The notes below the pieces were generated by a model. The model saw only the letters and a list, made by a program, of their open reading frames with translations, did not search any database and had not been told where the DNA came from. DNA of 64,000 bases, taken from CAZOOK01 sp964581385 (GTDB lineage Bacteria; Pseudomonadota; Gammaproteobacteria; Nevskiales; Nevskiaceae). Of the stretch, positions 27,222 through 36,397 are shown one piece after another; position 1 is the first letter of the stretch; each line of letters begins with the position of its first letter. The translations under genes and the position numbers were made by a program. The stretch is from the NCBI GenBank assembly GCA_964581385.1, contig CAZOOK010000010.1:1-64000 (forward strand), in the 5' to 3' direction.

Positions 27222-28754
27222 ATGAAAAATGTATTCACACGCGCCAAAGTTTTGGCTTTTCTGGGCAACAGTCTTCTGGCAACCTTAGCCATACTTCCAG
27301 TAACAGCATTCGCCAAACTCACTTATGCACCGATCGTGATTCACACTTTCGACGCGTCAAAAGGAGAGGGACCCAGCCCGATTACTCTGGGCGCAGATGG
27401 AAATATCTATGGCGCTTTGACAAATGGCGACATCTTCAAAGTCGATTCCACAGGCGCGGTGACAATAGTGTATTCGGCTCCCGCCGGCACGATTTCGACA
27501 TTTTACAATTTGGTGTCGGGAAGCGACGGTAATTTATACAGCCTCGTATTCGTTCAACCATCGGCATCGAGCATACCGCCGCCGGGGCTATCACTTGTGA
27601 TGACCACTCCCGAAGGGAAGCTCTCGGTGATCTATACTTTCGATAACACCGTCGGCCCTTATCCGGCATCTAACCTCATTCAGGGTTCCGACGGCGCTTT
27701 TTACGGCGTTTTAAGTTCAGCCAATAATTGCGGTATGGTATTCAGAATCACAACCGCTGGAACATTCTCCACATTCGCCTCTCTGGCCTCGGCTCCAACT
27801 CCAAGTTGCAGCGAGGCTTCACTGATTCAGGGCCATGACGGCAATCTTTATGGAACAATCATCGGGCTAGGCGCGGACCCATCGACTGTCTTCAAAATCA
27901 CGCCGGCGGGCACACTGAGCTATATTCACACCTTCGTACATTCATCGTTTTCGCCAAATAATTCACAACCAACTCTATTGTCCGATTCCGGAAAAGGTGA
28001 GCTCTATGGTGTATCGCACGGCACGGTTTTCAGCGTAGACAGCAACGGTAGGACCGTCACGCTACATACGTTCAATGATTCAAACGTGCTTGAGGGCACT
28101 AGACCGATCTCAGTGGTCATGGGTAGTGACGGCTATCTTTATGGTTCAACTTTGCGCGGTGGAACCGGTGCGGTAACAGTCGATACTTATAGCGGCATTG
28201 GGCCAAGCAATCCAGGGAACGGCACATTGTTCAGGATTAAGCCCGACGGCACCGGCTATCAGCTTCTCTATTCTTTTGCGTCCCCGTTCAACGCTGTGCA
28301 GAACGATACAGACGGCTTGCCCTCCAACCTCATTCTCGATAAATCCGGCGGTATTGTCGGAGTCAGCAGCGATGCGATATTCAGGCTGCCCGCGCCACCC
28401 TCCAACTGGAATATGGGGCCCGCACCCACCATTCGGATATCGGCCTCGCCCAAACGTCTCAACTATGTGAAAAATCCCGCGGCGACATCGACGCTGACTT
28501 GGTCAACGTCAAACGCCGACAGCTGCTACGCATCCCCATCCTTATATGCCGATTGGACCGGCCTGCAGAATTTGCAGGGCACCACAACAGTGCCATCACA
28601 TGCCAGCGACATCTACTATGCGTTCAGGTTCGACGGCGCCAACATTCCATATACCCTGGCCTGCGTCAGCACCACGGGCACATTCAATAAAGCTTCTGTC
28701 AAAGTGAAAAGCGTGCCGTTCAAGTACGTAGGCATTTATTATCCCGGGAGCTAG
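27222..28754 (+). CDS. Exported GloVer-repeat protein with Ig-like C-terminus
   Basis: A 510-residue protein. A signal peptide ends around VTAFA-KL (residue 28). The body consists of repeats of the GloVer kind, e.g. GSDGAFYGVLSSANNCGMVFRITTAG, GHDGNLYGTIIGLGADPSTVFKITPAG and GSDGYLYGSTLRGGTG...GNGTLFRIKPDG, which build a propeller. The C-terminal 100 residues (STLTWSTSNADSCYAS...) are an Ig-like domain related to the one in the SBBP protein at 716-3262. Function is unknown. The 207 bases before it hold no gene. The RBS is weak. Confidence 0.75.
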   Translation: MKNVFTRAKVLAFLGNSLLATLAILPVTAFAKLTYAPIVIHTFDASKGEGPSPITLGADGNIYGALTNGDIFKVDSTGAVTIVYSAPAGTISTFYNLVSGSDGNLYSLVFVQPSASSIPPPGLSLVMTTPEGKLSVIYTFDNTVGPYPASNLIQGSDGAFYGVLSSANNCGMVFRITTAGTFSTFASLASAPTPSCSEASLIQGHDGNLYGTIIGLGADPSTVFKITPAGTLSYIHTFVHSSFSPNNSQPTLLSDSGKGELYGVSHGTVFSVDSNGRTVTLHTFNDSNVLEGTRPISVVMGSDGYLYGSTLRGGTGAVTVDTYSGIGPSNPGNGTLFRIKPDGTGYQLLYSFASPFNAVQNDTDGLPSNLILDKSGGIVGVSSDAIFRLPAPPSNWNMGPAPTIRISASPKRLNYVKNPAATSTLTWSTSNADSCYASPSLYADWTGLQNLQGTTTVPSHASDIYYAFRFDGANIPYTLACVSTTGTFNKASVKVKSVPFKYVGIYYPGS

Positions 28755-28929
28755 CCCGCATTCCTCACCGGACTGCTCCCCTCACATATTGAGCTATGTT
28801 GCGGGAATAGAGCGATTCTCCGGCTGCCGTTGGTCAAGATTCACTACTTACTTAGATTGGCCTGATGTCCGTCGAAGGATACTGACTGTGTAGTCGATGT
28901 GGAGTATTCAGTAAATATTTCGGTACCCC

Positions 28930-31011
28930 TCACGTCTTCCGTACCAGCTCACCAAGAACCTCCCAATCAATCACCGTCACACCCAGCTTTTCGGCCTTCG
29001 CCAGCTTCGAACCTGCCGCTTCGCCGGCGAGTAGATAATCCGTCTTCGACGACACGCTGCCCGCTACCTTGCCGCCATTGGCTTCGATCTGTAGCGCCGC
29101 CTCATCGCGCGTGATGCCCGGCAGGGTGCCGGTGATGACGAAGGTTTTGCCGGCGAGCGCGCCGCCCGCGCTGCCCTTGGGCTGCGGCCAGTGGATACCT
29201 GCTGCGAGCAGCGCATCGATTACCGCACGGTTGCGCAGCTCGGTGAAAAAATGTGCAAGGTGCGCGGCGACGACCGGCCCCACGTCGTTGACCGCACGCA
29301 GCTGCGGATAGCGATCCTTGGGCTTGATCGATTCGTCATTCTCGGTCGCGGCATCGGCCTCGGCGGCAGCGATCAGCGTATCGAGCGTGCCGAAGTGTCG
29401 CGCGAGATCGCGCGCGGTGGTCTCGCCGACGTCGCGGATGCCCAGCGCATAGAGGAAGCGCTGAAACGTACTGTTCTTGCTGTGCTCTATGGCATCGATG
29501 ACGTTCTGCGCAGATTTCTCACCCATGCGCTCCAGCTCGGCGAGTTGCGCCGCGCTGAGCGCGTAAATATTCGCCGGCGAGCGCACGAGATTGCTATCGA
29601 TGAGCTGTGCCAGCAACTTCTCGCCGAGCCCTTCGATATCCATCGCGCGGCGCGAAACGAAATGGAGCAGAGCGCCGTGCAATTGCGCCCGGCACGACAG
29701 ACCGTTGGTACAGCGCGCTACGACTTCGCCTTCGACGCGTTCGACATTGCCGCCGCATACCGGGCAGTGCGGTGGCAGATGCGCGCGGCGCGCATCATCA
29801 GGCCGCTTTTCGAGCAACACCTTCACCACTTCCGGTATCACGTCACCGGCACGGCGCACGACAACAGTGTCGCCGATGCGCACGTCCTTGCGCTCCACTT
29901 CGTCCATGTTATGCAGCGTGGCGTTGCTGACATTGGCGCCACCGACGAACACCGGCGTGAGCTTGGCCACCGGCGTCAGCGCGCCGGTGCGACCGACCTG
30001 GAACTCGATGTTAAGCAGCGTGGTCAGCGCTTCCTCGGCTGGAAACTTGTGTGCAATGGCCCAACGCGGTGCGCGCGAGACGCTGCCGAGCTCCTCGCGG
30101 CCGGCAAGCTCGTCGAGCTTGTACACCACGCCATCGATGTCGAACGGCAGACCTTTTCGCCGCTCACCCATGCGGTGGTAATAATCGAGACAGCCATCGG
30201 CGCCCGTCACGCGTTCGGCCAGATCGGGAACCGGGAATCCCCAACTCCGCAGCTGCGTCAGGAATTCCCAGTGCGTCTTCGGCAGCGTCCAGCCGCGAAC
30301 CTGGCCATAGGCATAGGCGAAGAACGCGAGCGGCCGCGTCGCCGTGATTTTCGGATCGAGCTGCCGCAGCGAACCGGCAGCCGTGTTGCGCGGATTGATA
30401 TACGCCTTTTCCCCACGCGTGAGCGCCTCGCGATTGATCTTCTCGAAACCCGCCAACGGCAAATAAACCTCGCCGCGCACTTCAATCATTGCCGGTGCTT
30501 TTCCTGAGTCCCGAGTCCCGAGTCCCGAGTCCCGAAGCTTCAGGGGAATCTGCCGGATCGTTTTCAGATTCTCGGTGATGTCCTCGCCGGTTTCGCCATC
30601 ACCGCGCGTAGCGCCGCGCACGAAGTGGCCATTCTCGTAAGTCAGTGAAATCGCCAGGCCATCCAGCTTTGGTTCGGCGACATAACCGGCGACATTGATG
30701 TCGAGCGCTTCGCGCACGCGGCGGTCGAAATCGAGAATATCGTCGTCGCTGAAACCGTTGTTCAGTGACATCATCGGCGCGGCATGGCGCACCGGCGCAA
30801 AGCTCGTCGCCACCTGCCCGCCGACGCGCTGCGTCGGCGAATCCGGCGTCAACAGCTCGGGATGCGTGGCTTCCAGCTGCTGCAGCTCGCGGAACAAGCG
30901 ATCGAACTCGGCGTCCGAAACCGTTGGCGCATCGAGGACGTAATAGTTGTAGTTGTGCTCATCAAGCAGCCGCCGCAGTTCGGCGGCTCGCTGCGCAGGG
31001 CTAGCCCGCAT
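28930..31011 (-). CDS. ligA: NAD+-dependent DNA ligase
   Basis: A 693-residue essential ligase that joins Okazaki fragments. The adenylation Lys is K115 (AEPKLDG). The OB region and Zn finger (CPVCGGNVERVEGEVVARCTNGLSC), the HhH region and a C-terminal BRCT domain (ALAGKTFVITGTLPGITRDEA) are all present. Two oddities are visible. Residues 160-170 (RDSGLGTRDSG) are coded by a 7-base tandem repeat at 30506-30533. The start codon itself lies in the arm of an inverted-repeat element (31003-31248). The sequence after that start aligns with the normal LigA N-terminus. Confidence 0.97.
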   Translation of the reverse strand: MRASPAQRAAELRRLLDEHNYNYYVLDAPTVSDAEFDRLFRELQQLEATHPELLTPDSPTQRVGGQVATSFAPVRHAAPMMSLNNGFSDDDILDFDRRVREALDINVAGYVAEPKLDGLAISLTYENGHFVRGATRGDGETGEDITENLKTIRQIPLKLRDSGLGTRDSGKAPAMIEVRGEVYLPLAGFEKINREALTRGEKAYINPRNTAAGSLRQLDPKITATRPLAFFAYAYGQVRGWTLPKTHWEFLTQLRSWGFPVPDLAERVTGADGCLDYYHRMGERRKGLPFDIDGVVYKLDELAGREELGSVSRAPRWAIAHKFPAEEALTTLLNIEFQVGRTGALTPVAKLTPVFVGGANVSNATLHNMDEVERKDVRIGDTVVVRRAGDVIPEVVKVLLEKRPDDARRAHLPPHCPVCGGNVERVEGEVVARCTNGLSCRAQLHGALLHFVSRRAMDIEGLGEKLLAQLIDSNLVRSPANIYALSAAQLAELERMGEKSAQNVIDAIEHSKNSTFQRFLYALGIRDVGETTARDLARHFGTLDTLIAAAEADAATENDESIKPKDRYPQLRAVNDVGPVVAAHLAHFFTELRNRAVIDALLAAGIHWPQPKGSAGGALAGKTFVITGTLPGITRDEAALQIEANGGKVAGSVSSKTDYLLAGEAAGSKLAKAEKLGVTVIDWEVLGELVRKT
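30506..30533. repeat. Heptamer GAGTCCC repeated four times inside ligA
   Basis: GAGTCCC occurs four times without interruption, with partial copies at both ends. Read on the coding strand it gives the peptide RDSGLGTRDSG. As 7 is not a multiple of 3, loss or gain of one copy would shift the ligA frame; only steps of three copies keep it. Confidence 0.9.
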
Positions 31012-31248
31012 TTTTCACAGGGGGATCGAGCGCTGGCGCAGCCCGCAGCGATGACCGGGCACGCGCCGGAGCGAAACCCATGGTTGTTCCATGGGTTGAG
31101 GGAGGCGCCGGCCGGGCGCGCGAGGGCAAGCCAGCGCCGATCAGCCGGAGAACCCTCCGACATCCTGATAAATATCCCGATTTGCAGACCGCAACGCGGC
31201 TCACTATGTACACGGGGTTCTCCGGCGACCCTGTGAGAAATGCGGGCT
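31003..31248. mobile_element. Inverted-repeat element (about 246 bp) between ligA and zipA
   Basis: The 19-base arms at 31003-31021 and 31230-31248 are inverted copies with one mismatch (AGCCCGCATTTTTCACAGG on the left). Inside there are further perfect hairpins: 9-base arms at 31075-31083/31089-31097 and 11-base arms at 31145-31155/31215-31225. There is no coding frame of note. This looks like a small non-autonomous or REP-type element. The left arm contains the ligA start codon (31009-31011); the right arm ends 11 bases from the zipA stop. It may also act as a terminator-like structure between the two genes. Confidence 0.65.
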
Positions 31249-31259
31249 GGCGTGTGCCA

Positions 31260-31961
31260 TCAATTCGCGTACAGGTGCGCCCAGTTCTCGACGTCGGTCT
31301 GCATCGCACGCATACCAAGTGTGGTCAGCGGCTTGCGCTTGCCGTCATATAACTCGGCGTTGAGTGACTTGGCCAGCGATTGTGCGGTGTGCAGCATGTC
31401 CTGGAACGCGGCCAGCGGCGGCACCGGGCCGGGCAGGATCATGAACACCGCCAGACCGGGCGTGCTGAACCCTTTCACTTGCGCTGGATCGAGATAGCCG
31501 GGCTTGATCAGGCTGGCGATGCTGAACACCGGCCTGCCGTCGACCATGCGGTGATAGATCTGCCGCGCACCGAATTCGAGCCCCTGCGCGCGCAGCGAAT
31601 CGTGCAGCTGCTCGCCGAAGATATGGGTGCCTTCGCGCTCGGCGACGAGCAGGGAGACGATCTTCTCCGGCACGATGCGAGTGGGTTCCGGACGCGGCGG
31701 CGCAACCTCGTTGGGAGCGCTCGCCGCCGCATCGGCATCGGTCGAGCCGCCGATGCGACGCGGCTTGCCGACCCCGAATTCGTCGAAGTGGCCAGTGCTA
31801 TTGAAAATGTCCATCTGCCGGTCGAGCGGCGTCGGTGCCGCGTCCGTCAGTTGCGGCTCGACGCGTTCCTGCGTCCGCGCACGGTCGCGACGCGAAAAAA
31901 AATACACCGCAATCACGGCAACAACACCGAATATCAACAGCGCCCATTGCACTGCACCCAT
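31260..31961 (-). CDS. zipA: Cell division protein ZipA
   Basis: A 233-residue bitopic membrane protein that ties FtsZ to the inner membrane. One N-terminal helix (WALLIFGVVAVIAVYFF) is followed by a basic stretch, a P/A-rich linker and the C-terminal FtsZ-binding domain (about 98-230: EKIVSLLVAEREGTHIFGEQLHDSLRAQGLEFG, GYLDPAQVKGFSTPGLAVFMILPGP). GAGG 7 bases upstream supports the ATG at 31961; a GTG two codons before overlaps the smc stop. The order smc-zipA-ligA is the usual gammaproteobacterial one. Confidence 0.92.
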   Translation of the reverse strand: MGAVQWALLIFGVVAVIAVYFFSRRDRARTQERVEPQLTDAAPTPLDRQMDIFNSTGHFDEFGVGKPRRIGGSTDADAAASAPNEVAPPRPEPTRIVPEKIVSLLVAEREGTHIFGEQLHDSLRAQGLEFGARQIYHRMVDGRPVFSIASLIKPGYLDPAQVKGFSTPGLAVFMILPGPVPPLAAFQDMLHTAQSLAKSLNAELYDGKRKPLTTLGMRAMQTDVENWAHLYAN

Positions 31962-31963
31962 AT

Positions 31964-34900
31964 TCACGCCTCGATCGCCGTTCGGGAAGGAGCCGCAAAG
32001 GCCAAGGCCTGCTCGACATCGACGCTCACCAGGCGCGACACGCCCGGTTCCTGCATCGTCACGCCGTGCAGCTGCCGCGCCAGCTCCATGGTGATTTTAT
32101 TATGGGTAATGATAATGAATTGAACGCGCTCCGACATTTCCCGCAATACCTCGCAGTAACGAGCAACATTGGCATCATCGAGCGGCGCATCGACCTCATC
32201 CATCAGACAGAATGGCGCTGGATTCAGTTCGAACAGAGCCAGTAGCAGCGCCACCGCCGTCATCGCCTTCTCGCCACCCGACAGGAGCTGGATCGTGCTG
32301 TTGCGCTTGCCGGGGGGTCGCGCCATGACGCGCACACCGGTTTCGAGCAGATCGTCGCCGGTCAGCTCCATGTATGCCTCGCCGCCACCGAACAGCTTCG
32401 GAAAACGCTCACGGAAAATGCTATCGACGCGCTCGAAAGTCTGGCGGAAACGATCCTGCGTTTCGTTGTCGAGCTTGCGCATCGCATCTTCCAGCGTGGT
32501 CAACGCCTGGCTGACATCCGCGTACTGTGCCGCCAGATAGGTTTCGCGGCCGCGCGCCTCGTCCACTTCCTGGATCGCGGCGAGATTGATCGCGCCTAGA
32601 CGATCGATGCGCCGGCCAAGCTGGGCCAGCTTTTCCTCCCATGCCGCCGGCGTGGCATCTTCCTCCAAAGCAGCATGAAGTTCGGTACGCGCGAAACCGG
32701 TCTCCGCGAATTGCGCTTCGACACCGTCGCGTCGCGCGCGCAGATTCTCGAATTCGATGCGTGCCTGCTGCGCGAGCTCGATGGCTTCGTCTTTCTCCGT
32801 CTCACGCTGGCGGCGCAGGCTGACCGCTTCGACGCGCAGAGTCTCTGCCGTCGCCAGTGCTTCGCGCGCACTCATCAGCCGCGCACGTGCCACCTCGACG
32901 ACCTCGCGCGCCTCGGTAACCACCTGTTCGTTCTGCTGCAACGGTGCGGCTTCCGCCTCGGCGCGCGCGGTGAGCGCCTGCAATTGCGTCTGCGCCGCCG
33001 CGCGTTGCGCTTCAAGTTCCTGCCGGCTGCGTTCCAGTGCGGAGACAGCAGTCACGCGTGACGCCTGCACGACTTGAGCCTCGTTGGCCCGCTGCACGAT
33101 GCGCGACGCATTGGCACGCGCCTGCTGTGCCTCATCGCGGGCACGCGCAAGCTGCTCCTGACCCTGCGCGCGCACCGCGCGTGCGCGTTCAGCGTCGGCT
33201 TCGAGCGCGGTGAGTTTGGCGCGCGCCGCGTCCAGTTCAAATGCGTGCTGGGCGCGACTGGTCTGCAGCTGCTCGATATCCTGCGCCAGTGCGCGGGCGC
33301 GATTCTCGGTCTGTTCGAGCCGGACTGCCTGCGCCTGCCTGAACGCGAGGCGCTGCGCCTGTCGCGCACGCGATTGGTCAATCTTGTTGGCGACATCGCG
33401 CCGCTCCAGATCGAGCGTGCGGGTGCGCGCCTGCAACTCGGCGAGCCGTGCTTCGCCGTCCTGCACGGCATCGGCATAGCCCTGCACCTTGTTGCGCAAC
33501 TCGCGCAGTTCGGCACCGCGCGCGAGCACGCCGCTCTGATCAGGGTTCGAACTCGGGTAGCGCAGCCAGCCACGGCCGCGCCAGACGGCGTCGCGCGTCA
33601 CCACGGAAGCGGATGCGGGCAGGCTGGCGAGCAAGGTCAATGCCTCCTCGGCCGATTCAGCGACGTATACCGGCGCGAGCAGCTCCTTGAGCGCGGGTGG
33701 TCCTTCAACACGCATCGCTAGTGACGCTGCATCGCCGGCCGGCGCCGTGTTCGCGGCGGCGGACTCGCCGGAGATGAGCGCCGCACCGGCCTTGGGTCCA
33801 CTCGCCGGCGCAGCATGCAGCGCGTCGGACTCGGGCAGGACCGGTGCCTGCAACAGATCGGCGAGCACATGCTCGGCCGCCGCTTCCCAGCCGGCCTGGA
33901 CCCGCAGCGCATCGGCCAGGCGCTCGCGTTCGCGCAATCCGTGGCGATCGAGCCAGGTCCCGAAATCCTTGTCGTCCTCCCGCAACGCCGCCTGCTGCAA
34001 AGTCTCCAGCGAGGCCATGCGGCCACGCGCGGCACCGAGCGACTGCCGCGCTTCGTTGAGGGCGGATTCGCGCGTGCCGCGTTCCTCGCGCAGCACGGCG
34101 ATATCACGATCAAGCGTTTCGATGCGCTGCTGAAAGCGCGCAAGTTCCTCGGCGATGCCGGCCAGTTCGGCGTCGGCATCGAACAGCGACGCCTGGATCG
34201 GAGCGGTCTGCAGAGCACTGCGTTCCTGCTCAAGCCGCGCCAGGCGTTCCTCGGCGGCGCGCAGGTTGCGCTCGGTCTGCTGCACGCGCACGCGCTCGCC
34301 TTCGGCGGCCGTCAGCGGCGCCTGCGCCGACGCGGCCACCTGATCCCAGTTGGCCTGTTCGGCTTGCAGCTTTTCGTCGGCGGCAGTGCCTGCACGCTGG
34401 CTGTCTTCAGCCTGCGCGCGCGCCAGCGCCAACGCCTGCTCGGCCGCGACGAGCGCGCCGCGCGCATCGGATTCGCGGCCCTGTTCCTGCATCAGACGCC
34501 GTTCGATATCAGCAAACCGGCCGCGGCTTTGTTCCTGCTCGCGTTCCTGCAAGACCTGCAATTCGCGGATGTGCGCGAGCGCCTGCTCGGCGCGGGCGAG
34601 ACGTGATTCGGCTTCGTAAACCTGCGCCTGTTCAGTATTCAGCGCCTGCCCGGCGACGTGTTGCGCCGCTTCAGCAGCAGCCGCGCCGGATTCGGCTTCG
34701 GCGATACGGGCCTTGGCGGCTTCGACGGCGGAAGTCAGTTCGGCCACTACCGTTTCGTGCGCACGGCTATCGATTTCAAGTGCGCGGCAGCGCAGCAGCA
34801 GCAGCTCTGCCTGCATGCGCCGCTCCTGCTGCTTGAATTCGCGATATTTCTCGGCATTGGCGGCCTGCTTCACCAGCACTTCAAGCCGCGCGTGCAGCTC

Positions 34901-35500
34901 GCCCTGCAGGTCCTGCAGGCGCGCCAGGTTTTCGCGCGTCTGGCGGATGCGCGATTCGGTCTCGCGGCGGCGGTCCTTGTATCTGGAAATGCCAGCGGCT
35001 TCCTCGAGCCAGTGCCGCAATTCTTCGGGCTTGGCCTCGACCATGCGCGATACCATGCCCTGCTCGATGATCGCGTACTGGCTCTTTCCGCCCAGTCCGG
35101 TGCCGAGGAACAGATCGGTGACATCGCGCTTCAGGCACTTCGCGCCGTTGAGGAAATACTGGGAGCCGCCGTCGCGTGTCAGTTCACGCTTGACGGCGAT
35201 TTCGGCGTAGGCGCTGTACGGACCACCGGCCTGACCGTCACTGTTGTCGAACAGCAATTCGACGCCGGCGCGCCCCGCCGGCTTGCGGGTGCGTGAGCCG
35301 TTGAAGATAACGTCCTCGGAATCCGACGCACGCAAATTCTTGAAGCTGGTTTCGCCCAGCACCCAGCGCACGGCATCGATGATGTTCGATTTGCCGCAGC
35401 CGTTCGGGCCGACGACGCCGGTCAGGTTAGTCGGCAGCGGCAACTGTGTCGCATCGACAAATGATTTGAAACCGGCGAGCTTGATTCCGGACAGACGCAT
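31964..35500 (-). CDS. smc: Chromosome segregation ATPase SMC
   Basis: A 1178-residue SMC protein. The N-terminal Walker A is GPNGCGKSNIIDAVRWVLGE, and two long coiled-coil arms (about 165-500 and 680-1010) flank a hinge (about 505-665, FGTWLDRHGLRERERLADAL). The C-terminal ABC signature LLSGGEKAMTAVALLLALFELNPAPFCLMDEVDAPLDDANV carries Walker B. It organises and helps separate chromosomes. Partners ScpA/ScpB are not in this window. Many bacteria of this class use MukB instead, so SMC here argues against an enterobacterial host. Confidence 0.97.
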   Translation of the reverse strand: MRLSGIKLAGFKSFVDATQLPLPTNLTGVVGPNGCGKSNIIDAVRWVLGETSFKNLRASDSEDVIFNGSRTRKPAGRAGVELLFDNSDGQAGGPYSAYAEIAVKRELTRDGGSQYFLNGAKCLKRDVTDLFLGTGLGGKSQYAIIEQGMVSRMVEAKPEELRHWLEEAAGISRYKDRRRETESRIRQTRENLARLQDLQGELHARLEVLVKQAANAEKYREFKQQERRMQAELLLLRCRALEIDSRAHETVVAELTSAVEAAKARIAEAESGAAAAEAAQHVAGQALNTEQAQVYEAESRLARAEQALAHIRELQVLQEREQEQSRGRFADIERRLMQEQGRESDARGALVAAEQALALARAQAEDSQRAGTAADEKLQAEQANWDQVAASAQAPLTAAEGERVRVQQTERNLRAAEERLARLEQERSALQTAPIQASLFDADAELAGIAEELARFQQRIETLDRDIAVLREERGTRESALNEARQSLGAARGRMASLETLQQAALREDDKDFGTWLDRHGLRERERLADALRVQAGWEAAAEHVLADLLQAPVLPESDALHAAPASGPKAGAALISGESAAANTAPAGDAASLAMRVEGPPALKELLAPVYVAESAEEALTLLASLPASASVVTRDAVWRGRGWLRYPSSNPDQSGVLARGAELRELRNKVQGYADAVQDGEARLAELQARTRTLDLERRDVANKIDQSRARQAQRLAFRQAQAVRLEQTENRARALAQDIEQLQTSRAQHAFELDAARAKLTALEADAERARAVRAQGQEQLARARDEAQQARANASRIVQRANEAQVVQASRVTAVSALERSRQELEAQRAAAQTQLQALTARAEAEAAPLQQNEQVVTEAREVVEVARARLMSAREALATAETLRVEAVSLRRQRETEKDEAIELAQQARIEFENLRARRDGVEAQFAETGFARTELHAALEEDATPAAWEEKLAQLGRRIDRLGAINLAAIQEVDEARGRETYLAAQYADVSQALTTLEDAMRKLDNETQDRFRQTFERVDSIFRERFPKLFGGGEAYMELTGDDLLETGVRVMARPPGKRNSTIQLLSGGEKAMTAVALLLALFELNPAPFCLMDEVDAPLDDANVARYCEVLREMSERVQFIIITHNKITMELARQLHGVTMQEPGVSRLVSVDVEQALAFAAPSRTAIEA

Positions 35501-35663
35501 GCGGAAATTCGGATAGGCGTTAACAGGAACTTGGCGAACTGGCGCTAGCCAGCCATTTATCCGCTGCTAGTGTACTGGATTACGGCTGCTCTATGACCAC
35601 CAAAGTCCTATGGTGGTGCTAAATTGTGCGTTGGAACCCATGGTATGCCGGAGTAGCAGGGAA

Positions 35664-36125
35664 ATGTCGCTTTCTGCGATTGACTTCGTTTACATGACGA
35701 TCGGTATGTTGACGATTGTCGCCTTCTTTTACGTCAACGCCCATCTGTACCGGGGAGGATGGACTGGCGCGCGCGTGACGCTCCTGGAAGCGGGTTACTA
35801 CGCCATCGCCGTGGCGGCGCTGGCGATCGGCTGGTATTTCAACATCCAGTACATGGAAACCTACGGCAAACAAGGCGGCTGGCAGCACTGGACCCGGCTG
35901 CTGTTCGTCAATCCAGCTTCCGCCTCGGGCGGTCAGGACCTGATCTTCGCCAATCTCCTGCTATTTCCGCTGTGGACAATCATCGACGGTAGGCGGCGTG
36001 GCATGAAAGCAGGCTGGATGTACTTTCCCATGAGCCTGCTGACCAGCTATGCCTTCGGGGTGGCCTTGTTTCTGGCGGCGCAGGAACGGCAGCTGCGCTG
36101 GACGGCAGCTACGCAGGAAACCTAG
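35664..36125 (+). CDS. DUF2834 membrane protein
   Basis: A 153-residue membrane protein with about four helices. The conserved half is LLFVNPASASGGQDLIFANLLLFPLWTIIDGRRRGMKAGWMYFPMSLLTSYAFGVALFLAAQERQL, which fits the DUF2834 pattern (FxNP, D, EGRR, LPLFL-xER). The start at 35664 has GGAG 10 bases before; an in-frame extension to 35610 is less likely. The stop codon TAG (36123-36125) is formed by the TA target and first G of the inverted-repeat element that begins there, so the original C-terminus may have been a little different. Confidence 0.7.
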   Translation: MSLSAIDFVYMTIGMLTIVAFFYVNAHLYRGGWTGARVTLLEAGYYAIAVAALAIGWYFNIQYMETYGKQGGWQHWTRLLFVNPASASGGQDLIFANLLLFPLWTIIDGRRRGMKAGWMYFPMSLLTSYAFGVALFLAAQERQLRWTAATQET

Positions 36126-36392
36126 GGCCTGTTAACAATAGCTTTAACCGCTGCGACGGAGACCGTATGGGCACAGCGCAAGGAACGAGAGACGTGATGT
36201 ACTTGAAGTACATGAGGAGCGAGAGACGTGGCGCTGTGCCCATACGGTCCCGTCCCTTCGGGTTGCGCCCAAAAGGGCGCCATGCCGCGTTGCGCCTCGC
36301 TCATGTGAAGTCACCACACTTCGCTCGGCGCGCCTTGCCTGGCGCCCTTTTGGGCAGCAACGCAGGGGTTAAAGCTATTGTTAACAGGCCCT
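36124..36392. mobile_element. MITE-like element with 26-base perfect terminal inverted repeats
   Basis: Arms at 36124-36149 and 36367-36392 are perfect inverted copies, beginning GGGCCTGTTAAC. TA stands at both outer ends (36123-36124 and 36392-36393), as for elements moved by IS630/Tc1-type transposases. Inside are a 16-base perfect hairpin (36164-36179/36231-36246), a short hairpin at its tip, and a CGCCCAAAAGGGCG stretch that pairs with GGCGCCCTTTTGGGC nearer the right end. No transposase is coded. It fills the space between the DUF2834 gene stop and queF start (5 bases apart on the right). Confidence 0.8.
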
Positions 36393-36397
36393 AAGCC

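Noticed and set aside
29191..30507. Open frame of 438 codons opposite ligA
   Set aside because: Antisense shadow of an essential gene in a high-GC genome; no family features.
36167..36394. Reading frame inside the inverted-repeat element
   Set aside because: It runs through the terminal repeat and hairpins, its peptide mirrors the element structure, and there is no RBS.
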